DNA from: Saprospiraceae bacterium
GTDB lineage: Bacteria; Bacteroidota; Bacteroidia; Chitinophagales; Saprospiraceae
DNA: 64,000 nt
Assembly: GCA_020628095.1 (NCBI GenBank)
Contig: JAHDFP010000001.1
Location: forward strand, 62,001 to 126,000
Direction of reading: 5' to 3'
Shown: piece after piece, positions 19,791-28,594 of the stretch
Position numbering within the stretch: the first letter of the stretch is position 1
How the letters are laid out: every line of letters begins with the position of its first letter
Made by a program: the position numbers and the translations under genes
The notes under the pieces: generated by a model
Seen by the model: the letters and a program-made list of their open reading frames with translations, nothing else
Told to the model about the DNA's origin: nothing
Databases searched by the model: none

Positions 19791-20703
19791 AGAGCTTCTC
19801 AGGATATGCACCATCTGCAATGAGCGCGTTAATTTTATCCATCACGATAGGCTTATCCTCTTTATACGTAACACCAAACCATTTAGATGGAGACTGTAAA
19901 ACTTTGACAGAGATTTGCTGGGCATTGATCATCTTATCTAGGACAGAGGGGATAAAAAATTCTGACTTTAACTCCATGCCTAACTCATCGATGAATTGCT
20001 TAAAGTACGACTCGGTAAGCTCAAAAAAATTAGGGAAAAAACCGAACATATTCATAGAAACTAGCGTATCAGGGGCTAATCTACCCTCCCCTTCTGTGTC
20101 CATAGGATAGCTGATAGAGCCATCTTCGTTTCTCTTTATTTTTAGTGTTTCTATGATCTTTGTTAGATTTCCATTTTCGTCAGAATGGCACACTCCACGA
20201 TTGACCGATCCATGGTCGGACAGGGTATTATCTAATAAGTAAGAAACTACAGAAAATGCACTGTTATCGGATTGCGAATTGAAAAAATCTATCAAAGTAC
20301 CGAAGGACTCTTTTCCATAATAGTCATCTGCATTAATCACGGCAAACGGTTGGTCTATAACATCCTTGCATACCAATACAGCATGGGCCGTACCCCAAGG
20401 CTTTTCTCTATCTGGAGTATAGGTGCAACCTGATGGTACATTCTCTATCTCCTGAGCTACAAATTCCATTTTGATACGATCGCCTATCCTTTCTTTAAAA
20501 TATTTTTGAAATTCATCCTTGAAGCTGTTCCGCACAACAAATACCACTTTTTCGAATCCTGCATCTATGGCATCATATATAGAATAATCAATAATTGTCT
20601 CTCCATGAGGACCGAATGCATCCATTTGCTTGAGCCCGCCATATCTGGATCCCATACCTGCTGCTAATACCAATAGTGTTGCCTCCATATTAGTTTCTTT
20701 CAT
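19783..20703 (-). CDS. Sugar nucleotidyltransferase family protein
   Basis: This 306-residue protein opens with the NTP-transferase signature LVLAAGMGSRYGGLKQM (about residues 11-27), has AVINADDYYG near 125-134 for the metal-binding Asp pair, and ends with YKEDKP. The GSRYGGLKQ form is common in a Bacteroidota group of NDP-sugar-synthase-like proteins whose substrate is uncertain. Starts at Met1 or Met6 are both possible. It lies on the opposite strand between two cytochrome c peroxidase paralogues. No glycan gene cluster is visible around it. Confidence 0.85.
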   Translation of the reverse strand: MKETNMEATLLVLAAGMGSRYGGLKQMDAFGPHGETIIDYSIYDAIDAGFEKVVFVVRNSFKDEFQKYFKERIGDRIKMEFVAQEIENVPSGCTYTPDREKPWGTAHAVLVCKDVIDQPFAVINADDYYGKESFGTLIDFFNSQSDNSAFSVVSYLLDNTLSDHGSVNRGVCHSDENGNLTKIIETLKIKRNEDGSISYPMDTEGEGRLAPDTLVSMNMFGFFPNFFELTESYFKQFIDELGMELKSEFFIPSVLDKMINAQQISVKVLQSPSKWFGVTYKEDKPIVMDKINALIADGAYPEKLWG

Positions 20704-20881
20704 AAGTCAATTATAAGACTATTTTGATAAGAATCAACTGGGATAGACGGCAGAAATAAAAATTTCTAATGAGTTTGTTAAATTACTTATTATCAACATA
20801 TTACACATAACGATTAAATTAAATATGTTCTTTTAAATTCCAAAAATATTTATATTTTTACGCCTTCAAGTGGAAGGAATT

Positions 20882-22225
20882 ATGTCTAGACGTGTATTAA
20901 TGGGTGTTGTGACCGTTTTCCTTATGGTTTCTTGTTCTAAAGACAAGATGCCAGAGCTTATCGAATTGGACACAGAACTAGAGAATTCCATCAGAGCTGT
21001 ACAAGCTGCTGAAGGCAATCTCTCCTATTATATACTGCCTGATGATACAGACCTCGATGCTATCCCTCAGGACAGAAAGAATCCTCTTAATGAAGCCAAA
21101 GTAGAATTAGGAAAATTTTTATTCTTTGAGACAGGATTCGCTATGAATGCTGCACTCTCAGAGGGCACTGGAACTTACTCTTGCGCGACTTGTCATATTC
21201 CTAGTGCGGGATTTAAGCCAGGCAGTTTTCAAGGTGTCGCAGATGGTGGAGAAGACTACGGCATCAATGGTGAAGATCGAAGAAGGCAAGGTAACTATAC
21301 AGAAGCACTATTAGATGTACAAAGTGCAAGACCTCTGACTTTAGTCAATGTGGCCTATGTAACTAATACGATGTGGAATGGATCATTCGGATCGCAAGGT
21401 GCTAATATCGGCACAGAATCCGTCTGGAACCACGATGACGGCACTGATCTTAATGACTTAGGATTCGAAGCTATAGAAACTCAAAATTTTGAAGGATTAG
21501 AAGTACACCGTATTCTAATAAACGAAACTCTCATTAATGCTTATGGCTATAAGACCTTATTCGATGAGGCGTTTCCTGATCTTACTGATGATCTTAAGTA
21601 TAGCAATTACGGTGGATCATTGGCTATCTCTGCTTATATCAGAACCATACTATCTACAGAGGCACCTTTTCAGAAATGGCTCAAAGGAGATAAATCAGCG
21701 ATGTCCGCAGAAGAAAAAAGAGGTGCTCTATTATTTTTTGGAAAAGGTAATTGTTCGGCCTGTCACTTCGAAGAAAACCTAGGCTCACAAGAATTTCACG
21801 CACTTGGCGTCAAGGATATGTATCAGAGACCTTCTTTCGATGCATCACCTTCTGACAAGAGAAATCTGGGACGAGGAGGATTTACGTTAATAGATGAAGA
21901 CAACTACAAGTTTAAGGTGCCTGGTCTGTATAATGTATCCGATACGCCATTTTATTTTCATGGCTCTAGCAAGACGTCACTGGAAGAGGTCATAGACTAT
22001 AAGGCGGAAGCTACTTTAGAGAATTCCAAAGTACCAGAAACAAGAATGTCAGAGAAATTCTTACCCCTTGACCTGACAGAAGAAGAAAAGGCTCAATTAG
22101 TAGCTTTCTTAGCTAAAAGCCTTAGAGACCCTGATCTCAACAGATATATGCCCAGCGAAGTGCTTTCTGGTCAATGTTTCCCGAATAACGACAGGGAATC
22201 CCGCAGCGACTTAGGTTGTAATTAA
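20882..22225 (+). CDS. Dihaem cytochrome c peroxidase family lipoprotein, copy 2
   Basis: This is a paralogue of the 18381 gene, with the same order of blocks: YYILPD...IPQDRKNPL, CATCH near residue 105, ARPLTLVNVAY, MWNGSFGSQG, CSACH near residue 298, and a CFPNND tail. The ATG at 20882 gives a signal peptide ending LMVSCSKD, a credible lipobox. A GTG 12 bases earlier is possible but would only lengthen the signal. The two copies share long near-identical stretches, indicating duplication with the intervening nucleotidyltransferase on the other strand. Confidence 0.88.
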   Translation: MSRRVLMGVVTVFLMVSCSKDKMPELIELDTELENSIRAVQAAEGNLSYYILPDDTDLDAIPQDRKNPLNEAKVELGKFLFFETGFAMNAALSEGTGTYSCATCHIPSAGFKPGSFQGVADGGEDYGINGEDRRRQGNYTEALLDVQSARPLTLVNVAYVTNTMWNGSFGSQGANIGTESVWNHDDGTDLNDLGFEAIETQNFEGLEVHRILINETLINAYGYKTLFDEAFPDLTDDLKYSNYGGSLAISAYIRTILSTEAPFQKWLKGDKSAMSAEEKRGALLFFGKGNCSACHFEENLGSQEFHALGVKDMYQRPSFDASPSDKRNLGRGGFTLIDEDNYKFKVPGLYNVSDTPFYFHGSSKTSLEEVIDYKAEATLENSKVPETRMSEKFLPLDLTEEEKAQLVAFLAKSLRDPDLNRYMPSEVLSGQCFPNNDRESRSDLGCN

Positions 22226-22257
22226 GATTATATAATTTATATTTTTTATAAAGATTA

Positions 22258-23565
22258 CTACTCGTAATCTATGTGAGCTTCTGGATCAAGATACCAAGAT
22301 TGCTTTTCTATTTCGCGTCTTATATTAGTTATATAAGATCGTAAATCCTTGTCACGACAATCGAACTCTAAACCCACTCTGGTCAGTCGACCATAAGTTT
22401 CTGTATAAGTGTCATAACCCAATCCATCCAATAGCTCCCTCATGCGTATCGCGTTACCGATTTTAGTAAAAGAGCCTGTTATGATGATGCAGTTACCAGA
22501 TTCTGGCAGATAGATTTCTTCACCCAGATCATCTATCATTAATAAGACGCGCTCATTACTGGTACTGTCACCTAAGGCACCCTCGTTTCCATCGGCTATA
22601 ACACCGTCTTCTGTGGTAATATTCTGTGCTGTCGTATCGACAACGACACCAGATGACTTATAATAATTATCATATAGAGCAGAGCATCCCTTAAAAAGTA
22701 AGAATAGTAATCCAAACAACAATAAAATACCTAACAGCGGCCACCACCACCCTCTTCTCCCACTCTCCTCCTGATATGTTGTATGATAAGTCGTCTTATC
22801 ATAAGATTTGGGTTGGTCCTGATAAGTGCTTACGCTCTTAGCAGGTGCTAGCTCAGAGTAACTTGCCTTCTCTACAGGTTTCTTATATACTGGCTCTATA
22901 GTTGGTTTTAGTTCTTCTGTTTTTACTTTATATCTATCGTTGATAGAGGTTTGAGATTCTATTTTAGGTGTTTCAGTTTTGAGGGGTGCTGTTGATATTG
23001 GCTTGACTACTTCCTTCTTTTGCGCTGCTATGATCTTTTTCTTCTCTTCTTTTGGCTTTTCCTTGGAGCTTGATATGGATGCTGATACAGGTGTGGCTGC
23101 TTCTTTGACTGGAATGGCTTCAGTTACCAGTATCTTCTCCTTGATACGTGGTATAGGCCTTATGTCTAGTTCGGGATACCCTTTATAATAGTTACTTATA
23201 TAACTATCCTTTATATCTATGACTGTTTTCCCCTCGTCGTCTTTCGTTATCGTACCGATACCATCTATATGTACCTTCCCATAATTAATAAAGGCATTGA
23301 GGATTTTTCGCGAAAATAGCTTGATCGCCTGTTCGGCTTTAGCTGTTCTAATTTTATACTTCTTAGACAGATAGTCTATGATGCCTGTATTGGACTCTAC
23401 CCTATCAGAAATAAAGATATGCTTAGAAGGAGGAAGAAGTTTGTCCTTATGTATACTAAACGATGCAGGTCTATGCACCATTTTGATGGTACCAATACCA
23501 TCCATACTGACTGATCTTCTTTCACTAAGAATTTCCCTAATCGATTCCGCAATATCTAATACCAA
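22258..23565 (-). CDS. HU-CCDC81-type N-terminus with membrane anchor and SPOR domain
   Basis: This 435-residue protein starts with two HU/IHF-like CCDC81 modules (about 1-110, with SMDGIGTIKM and HIDGIGTITKD). A long Lys/Glu/Pro-rich linker follows, then one membrane helix after RRGWWWP (about 272-292) and a C-terminal SPOR-like domain (about 355-425, IIITGSFTKIGNAIRM). SPOR domains bind denuded peptidoglycan at division sites. The N-terminal HU-like part would face the cytoplasm. The only workable start is TTG at 23565, because an in-frame stop lies four codons upstream. It could link chromosome or cytoplasmic partners to the cell wall; this is inference. Confidence 0.83.
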   Translation of the reverse strand: MVLDIAESIREILSERRSVSMDGIGTIKMVHRPASFSIHKDKLLPPSKHIFISDRVESNTGIIDYLSKKYKIRTAKAEQAIKLFSRKILNAFINYGKVHIDGIGTITKDDEGKTVIDIKDSYISNYYKGYPELDIRPIPRIKEKILVTEAIPVKEAATPVSASISSSKEKPKEEKKKIIAAQKKEVVKPISTAPLKTETPKIESQTSINDRYKVKTEELKPTIEPVYKKPVEKASYSELAPAKSVSTYQDQPKSYDKTTYHTTYQEESGRRGWWWPLLGILLLFGLLFLLFKGCSALYDNYYKSSGVVVDTTAQNITTEDGVIADGNEGALGDSTSNERVLLMIDDLGEEIYLPESGNCIIITGSFTKIGNAIRMRELLDGLGYDTYTETYGRLTRVGLEFDCRDKDLRSYITNIRREIEKQSWYLDPEAHIDYE

Positions 23566-23712
23566 ACTAGTCTTTTAATCAGAGCTAAATTACACAAGTT
23601 ATTTCTTAATATAGCCATATCACAAATAGTCTATCAATAATGCCTATTATGAAGATTATTCGCAACATTTTTACACCGTCATTCTTTTATTTATGACAAA
23701 AACGAGGAAGTT

Positions 23713-24999
23713 TTGAATAGGAAGAAATCAGAAAAATATTACGAAGAAGCCAAAAAGATGTTTCCTGGTGGTGTCCATTCGCCAGTAAGGGCATTCAAGT
23801 CTGTAGAAGGTGCGCCACTATTCATGTGTAAAGGAGACAAAGCCTATATACAGGATGTGGATGGTAATCGTTTCCTAGACTTTTGTTGTAGTTGGGGGCC
23901 TCTTATATTAGGTCATAATAATCCCAAAGTCCGTAAGACAATTTCCAAGGCCTTGGCTAATGGAACCTCTTTCGGCACACCCTCTCCTCTGGGTAACGAA
24001 ATAGGAAAACTTATCCTCGATAATCACCGATATCTTGACATGATAAGATTCGTGAGTTCTGGTACGGAAGCGGTGATGTCTGCCATAAGATTGGCCCGTG
24101 GGTATACTGGAAAAAACAAGATTATCAAATTTGATGGATGCTATCATGGTCATGTTGATTCTCTCTTAGTCAAAGCAGGCTCTGGATTGGCCACTTTTGG
24201 TGTATCTACATCAGCAGGTATACCTGATACGCTTGCCAAGCAAACCATCGTACTGCCACTCAACGATCTTGATCTAGTGGAAAAATCACTGAAAAAGCAC
24301 AAAGATATCGCAGCCATAATAATAGAACCCGTCCCTGCCAATAACGGACTATTACTACAGAGTAAAAGCTATCTCAAAGGACTAAGATCCCTTTGTACTA
24401 AGTATAAAGTGTTGCTCATTTTTGATGAAGTTATATCTGGATTCAGAGTAGGATTTGAGGGAGCGGCAGGTTATTATAAGATCAAGCCCGACCTTATCAC
24501 CTTCGGAAAGATCATCGGTGGTGGCATGCCTGTCGGTGCTTTTGGCGGAAGTAAAAAAATAATGAAACATGTCGCGCCACTAGGTAATGTCTATCAGGCG
24601 GGCACGCTATCTGCCAATCCGATCGCGCTATCTGCTGGTATTGCTGCATTAAAAATTCTCATACAAAAGGACTTCTATAACAAGCTGAATCAGAAAACAG
24701 AAAAGTTCGTCAATCATTTGAATGAACATTGTACTAAAAAACGCTACGAGCTACATGTGCAATCCATTGGCTCTATCTTCTGGTTTTGCTTTTCTAAGAA
24801 AAAAATCAAAACCGCCGATGGCATCGACCCAAAGAAAATGTCTTACTTCAAAAAGATGCACAAACTGCTGCTGCAGAAAGGTATCTACCTAGGACCATCG
24901 GGGTACGAAGTAGGTTTTGTAAGTGAAGCACATAAACCATCCGATCTGAAACAAGCCACTCAGACCATCTGCAAAGTTATAGATAAGGTTATGGTGTAA
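23713..24999 (+). CDS. hemL: Glutamate-1-semialdehyde 2,1-aminomutase
   Basis: This PLP enzyme makes 5-aminolevulinate from glutamate-1-semialdehyde in haem synthesis. The 428-residue length is standard. Motifs seen are FPGGVHSPVRAF (17-28), SSGTEAVMSAIRLARG, FDGCYHGHVD, LIFDEVISGFR and FGKIIGGGMPVGAFGG with the PLP Lys at 266. Translation appears to start at TTG (23713), because no ATG precedes the conserved N-terminus. A histidine kinase gene starts 14 bases downstream, so co-transcription is likely. Haem supply would suit the two cytochrome c peroxidases nearby, but no direct link is visible. Confidence 0.94.
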   Translation: MNRKKSEKYYEEAKKMFPGGVHSPVRAFKSVEGAPLFMCKGDKAYIQDVDGNRFLDFCCSWGPLILGHNNPKVRKTISKALANGTSFGTPSPLGNEIGKLILDNHRYLDMIRFVSSGTEAVMSAIRLARGYTGKNKIIKFDGCYHGHVDSLLVKAGSGLATFGVSTSAGIPDTLAKQTIVLPLNDLDLVEKSLKKHKDIAAIIIEPVPANNGLLLQSKSYLKGLRSLCTKYKVLLIFDEVISGFRVGFEGAAGYYKIKPDLITFGKIIGGGMPVGAFGGSKKIMKHVAPLGNVYQAGTLSANPIALSAGIAALKILIQKDFYNKLNQKTEKFVNHLNEHCTKKRYELHVQSIGSIFWFCFSKKKIKTADGIDPKKMSYFKKMHKLLLQKGIYLGPSGYEVGFVSEAHKPSDLKQATQTICKVIDKVMV

Positions 25000-25013
25000 T
25001 TACCAGGTGCGTA

Positions 25014-25958
25014 ATGGGATTCAGTAAATACAAAATACTACTCTATGGATTGCTAGCCTATATGCTCGCAGCCTTCGTATGGTGGGCCATACTATTATCT
25101 AAAAATAATCGAGAAAATTATACTCTGAAAAAACAACTTTCGCAATACGAAAAAAATATCTCTGAGTCAGAGGTGCAGGAAGTCTATCAGGCTAAGAAAA
25201 ATATGATTATTGGTGAGGGTTTAGTTTTTGGTATAAGTCTGCTCATAGGTCTATATCTCATACATAAGGCCTACTGGAAAGAAATAGAAAACAACAAAAA
25301 GCAAAACAACTTTCTACTTTCCGTAACTCACGAACTCAAAACTCCTATCACCTCACTCAACCTAATCAACAAAACACTCACAGAAAAAAACATCCCAACT
25401 GAAAAATCTAAACTACTCCTACAGTCAGCCTATTCCGAGTCAAAGAGATTGGAATCTCTCGTAGACAATATTCTTACCGCAGCAGAGATGGAACAAGAGT
25501 ATACTTATAATCTGGAGCGAATAGATATTACAGAACTGATAACAGAAAGATGCAAGATGTTCGAAAATACTTTTGGAGTCGAAATTAAAAAAGAGGTGGT
25601 ATCCGAATTATTTTGCGAAGTAGATCGTGAGGCATTTATTAAGCTCATAGATAACCTTATAAGTAATGCCATCAAATACTCACCTCACAACAAGACTATA
25701 TCAATCCAATTATCGCATTCCGCCAATAGCGCAATTATAAAAGTAGCTGATAACGGAATAGGCATACCCGCACAAGAAAGAAAAAAGGTCTTGGACAAGT
25801 TCTATAGAATAGGAAGTGAAGAAACGCGAGAAACCAAAGGAACAGGTCTTGGCCTCTATATCGCCAATGAGATTGTGATGGCTCATCAAGGCACAATGAC
25901 CATAGTGGATAATAATCCTGTTGGCACTATATTCAATATCAATCTTCCCACGCTGTGA
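25014..25958 (+). CDS. Sensor histidine kinase
   Basis: This 314-residue protein has two membrane helices (about 8-28 and 64-83) around a short 35-residue external loop. The H-box SVTHELKTP has the phospho-accepting His106, followed by an N-box (LIDNLISNAIKYSP) and G-boxes (DNGIGIP, GTGLGLYIA). The small sensor loop suggests sensing within or near the membrane. Its stop overlaps the GTG start of the response regulator by 4 bases, so they form a cognate pair. Confidence 0.93.
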   Translation: MGFSKYKILLYGLLAYMLAAFVWWAILLSKNNRENYTLKKQLSQYEKNISESEVQEVYQAKKNMIIGEGLVFGISLLIGLYLIHKAYWKEIENNKKQNNFLLSVTHELKTPITSLNLINKTLTEKNIPTEKSKLLLQSAYSESKRLESLVDNILTAAEMEQEYTYNLERIDITELITERCKMFENTFGVEIKKEVVSELFCEVDREAFIKLIDNLISNAIKYSPHNKTISIQLSHSANSAIIKVADNGIGIPAQERKKVLDKFYRIGSEETRETKGTGLGLYIANEIVMAHQGTMTIVDNNPVGTIFNINLPTL

Positions 25959-26644
25959 CTCGTGTACTTCTCATAGAGGATGAGGAAAGTCTCAGACAGG
26001 TTATCCAACTAAATCTGGAACTGGAAAATTATGAGGTCATAACATCAGACAATGGTCAAGACGCCATAGACAAACTTAATGGTCAGTACTTTGATCTAGT
26101 TATACTCGATCTTATGATCCCTAAAATTAATGGTATAGAAGTTCTTAGATCTCTCAGAGTACAAAATAAAAAAACACCAGTCATAATTATCTCCGCCAAG
26201 AACACCTCTTCCGATCGGATCAATGGTCTCAAAGTCGGCGCAGATGATTACTTGTCCAAACCGTTTGAGATAGAAGAATTGACCATCAGGATAGAGAAAC
26301 TTATCTCTCGTAATCAGAGACCGACACAGAGCATTCCTGATATCTATAGTTTCGGCGATAACACGATTAACTTCCAATCGTTCAGCGGAATACGTAATCA
26401 AACTACTTATGATCTGAGTCAGAAAGAGATACATATCATCCGCTACCTTATCATGAATAAGGGGCAAGTAGTATCACGACAGGACATCTTAAAAAACGTA
26501 TGGGGATACGATGTATTCCCTTCGACGAGAACGATAGATAATTTTATTGCGGCCATCAGAAAACGCGTAGAATCAGATCCTAAAAATCCGAAACACATCA
26601 TATCCATCCGAGGTATCGGTTATAAATTCTTGGATCAAGTATAG
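25955..26644 (+). CDS. OmpR-family response regulator
   Basis: This 229-residue protein has a receiver domain with acidic pocket EDE (8-10), phospho-acceptor Asp52 (VILDLMIP) and the SKPFE Lys near 102. A winged-helix DNA-binding domain follows (about 130-227, with LSQKEIHIIRYL and a RTIDNFIAAIRKR recognition region). The GTG start overlaps the kinase stop (GTGA). Because the peptide/HTTM/DCC block follows 219 bases later on the same strand, it is a candidate target of this regulator; that is inference from position. Confidence 0.93.
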   Translation: MTRVLLIEDEESLRQVIQLNLELENYEVITSDNGQDAIDKLNGQYFDLVILDLMIPKINGIEVLRSLRVQNKKTPVIIISAKNTSSDRINGLKVGADDYLSKPFEIEELTIRIEKLISRNQRPTQSIPDIYSFGDNTINFQSFSGIRNQTTYDLSQKEIHIIRYLIMNKGQVVSRQDILKNVWGYDVFPSTRTIDNFIAAIRKRVESDPKNPKHIISIRGIGYKFLDQV

Positions 26645-26667
26645 CACCAAGTATATTTTGAGTCGGT

Positions 26668-26681
26668 GGGTATTTATACCC
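26668..26681. promoter_or_regulatory. 14-bp palindrome upstream of the peptide operon
   Basis: GGGTAT-TT-ATACCC forms a perfect inverted repeat with a two-base centre. It lies 24 bases after the response-regulator stop and about 180 bases before the 97-aa peptide gene. It could be an operator or a weak terminator. Confidence 0.3.
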
Positions 26682-26863
26682 TAATTGCCAAATCACGTAT
26701 TTCTCCTCTCACAATTATCTGCGATACATAAGACCTTAGTATCGTAATCGAAATCAAGAAATCAATCTGTAGCTACACTCAATTTCAACTATGATTACAA
26801 AGGAGGAATCCGAAAATCCTAATATCAAAAGAGTAGGAATAATTCTATAAAAAACTAATTACT

Positions 26864-27157
26864 ATGAGTAAAGTAAAATTATCAAAATCAGAATTAGCCG
26901 CATTAGACGCACTAATAGCAGCTATAGGAAATGAAAGTCCAACTTATTCTGCAGGCAATGACTTTGCATTTATTGCAGCCATAGCACGTGTCACTAAAGC
27001 GGCTACAAAAGTTGCGGTAAAAGCAACACCCTATGTAGCTGAAGTAACACCTGCTGTCATAGGCGAAGCTAATAACAAAGACAATTTCTCTGAGCTAATG
27101 GATGGTGGTGACTTGTCACTAGAGTCTCTAATCAATCTAAGAAAAGCGGCAAGCTAA
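26864..27157 (+). CDS. Cys-free 97-aa peptide, candidate precursor of a secreted or modified peptide
   Basis: No family was recognised. The protein has three visible parts. Residues 1-22 form an amphipathic, possibly leader-like helix (KLSKSELAALDALIAAIG). Residues 34-67 are an Ala/Val/Ile-rich, cationic, antimicrobial-like stretch (R42, K45, K49, K53; ATPYVAEVTPAVIG). Residues 70-97 are a polar acidic tail ending in RKAAS. There is no cysteine or tryptophan, and no classical signal peptide. A strong hairpin follows its stop, then genes for SdpA-like, HTTM and DCC proteins on the same strand. Order and composition suggest a precursor matured by the downstream proteins. It could instead be an unrelated small cytoplasmic protein. 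Confidence 0.7.
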   Translation: MSKVKLSKSELAALDALIAAIGNESPTYSAGNDFAFIAAIARVTKAATKVAVKATPYVAEVTPAVIGEANNKDNFSELMDGGDLSLESLINLRKAAS

Positions 27158-27167
27158 TATTTATTAT

Positions 27168-27201
27168 ATGAGGAGAAGAAAAAGGATTCTCTTCTCCTCA
27201 T
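27168..27201 (+). terminator. Strong intra-operon hairpin after the peptide gene
   Basis: ATGAGGAGAAGA (27168-27179) pairs perfectly with TCTTCTCCTCAT (27190-27201) across a 10-base loop. It lies 11 bases past the peptide stop and 25 bases before the next gene, with no good U-run. Such hairpins after bacteriocin-precursor genes stabilise the short transcript or attenuate read-through. Confidence 0.6.
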
Positions 27202-27225
27202 TTACTCACAAAAAATCAATACATC

Positions 27226-27747
27226 ATGATAGTTTACACTTATCTAGTCTGCGTACTTTTTTCATTATGGTTTTTGTGTACAATAATTGTTCAGTTTAAG
27301 GAATCAAAACTGACAGAAAAAATAAAAAACTATGATACCTTTTCGTTACTACCACTATGGACTTTTTTTGCTCCCAACCCTGGAGTGAACGACTATCATC
27401 TGCTATATCGTGACGAAAATAAAAACGGCGAAAGAACAAGCTGGGAAGAAATAGAAATAAACGAAAATCGAAAACTACTAACCTGTCTATGGAATCCAAG
27501 TAAACGAAGTAAAAAGGTACTCAGTGATGTCATACAGAACATCATTCCGATGATAAGAGAGTTCGAAGAAAAGCCACAAATCATGATGTTCACCATGCCC
27601 TACTTACTGATACTTAATGCCATACTTAAAGAACCTTGCATGGATAAGCAGTCATGCAAAAAACAATTTCTCCTAAGCGCAACAGACGGATACGAAAATA
27701 GTGGCGAACCCAAATTGATTCTAATTTCTGAATTCCACCCCATTTAA
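27226..27747 (+). CDS. One-TM protein of SdpA-like architecture
   Basis: This 173-residue protein has an N-terminal membrane anchor (about 3-25) and a soluble domain that starts FSLLPLWTFFAPNPG (about 40-54), then a DYHLLYRDE segment. The P-x-W-x-F-F-x-x-x-P pattern after a single helix is the layout of SdpA, which works with the HTTM protein SdpB to mature the Bacillus SDP toxin. Two cysteines (about 140 and 145) sit in EPCMDKQSCKK. It is placed between the peptide gene and an HTTM-like gene. The SdpA relation is inferred from layout and context, not from a scored match. Confidence 0.65.
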   Translation: MIVYTYLVCVLFSLWFLCTIIVQFKESKLTEKIKNYDTFSLLPLWTFFAPNPGVNDYHLLYRDENKNGERTSWEEIEINENRKLLTCLWNPSKRSKKVLSDVIQNIIPMIREFEEKPQIMMFTMPYLLILNAILKEPCMDKQSCKKQFLLSATDGYENSGEPKLILISEFHPI

Positions 27748-27772
27748 AAATTAACCTAGAAAATCAACCATC

Positions 27773-28594
27773 ATGTTATACCAATTGGCGTCATCATCTG
27801 CAGCATTACAATTCACCATGATCTTTCTTAGTATTGGAATGCTTATTACCAGTCTAGAATACCTTGTTAATTACAAGCTCTTTACATCCGAAGGCTTGCT
27901 CGACTGGCGAATCATTAATATAAGATGGAAGGAAGGTCCACTTAAAAGATTTCTTCGTTTCGTTATAGATAACAATCTTTTCAATGCGCTTCTTATAGTC
28001 CGTGTTATTCTGATACTTACCATGGTATCTTCCACGATGTATAGTAATACATTTTGGGCCTCGATGATAGGTATCGCCATAACTTATGCCATAACCACTT
28101 TGGTATCCTTTTACGGCAGTGATGGGTCTGACCAAATGACCAATATTATTCTGATTACGGTGTGCTTATGTGCGGCACCTTTTACTAATGATGACTTAAT
28201 ATTTATAGGCTTCTTATTTATAGCAGCGCAGTCTTGTCTTTCCTATCTAGTAGCGGGTGTGTCTAAGCTCTTTTCTAAAGCCTGGAGAAACGGAAGTGCC
28301 GTACAAGACATTTTCCGCACGCGTACTTATGGGTCCGAGAAAATATACAAATTTATCAAAGGCAAAAAAGGAATCAACCTATTCCTATGCTGGAGTGTAA
28401 TCATAATTGAAATGTTGTTCCCACTTGTTCTTTTTCTGCCATTGCAATATGGAATCGTATTCTTAGTATGGGGAATTACATTTCATTTTCTTAACTCCGT
28501 AATCATGGGACTCAATACATTTTTCTGGGCCTTCTTGGCTTCTTACCCATCTATAATATACATCAATCTTCACTTGGCAAATTACATGTCATGA
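27773..28594 (+). CDS. HTTM/SdpB-like multi-pass membrane protein
   Basis: This 273-residue protein has roughly seven hydrophobic segments. The central block YLVAGVSKLFSKAWRNGSAVQDIF (about 158-181) matches the conserved A-G-x-x-K-L-x-S-x-x-W-x-x-G core of HTTM proteins, the membrane family related to vitamin-K-dependent gamma-carboxylase that includes SdpB. It is shorter than SdpB (about 320 residues). Its stop overlaps the start of the DCC gene by 4 bases (ATGA), so translation is coupled. Its likely role is processing or modifying the upstream peptide at the membrane. Confidence 0.7.
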   Translation: MLYQLASSSAALQFTMIFLSIGMLITSLEYLVNYKLFTSEGLLDWRIINIRWKEGPLKRFLRFVIDNNLFNALLIVRVILILTMVSSTMYSNTFWASMIGIAITYAITTLVSFYGSDGSDQMTNIILITVCLCAAPFTNDDLIFIGFLFIAAQSCLSYLVAGVSKLFSKAWRNGSAVQDIFRTRTYGSEKIYKFIKGKKGINLFLCWSVIIIEMLFPLVLFLPLQYGIVFLVWGITFHFLNSVIMGLNTFFWAFLASYPSIIYINLHLANYMS

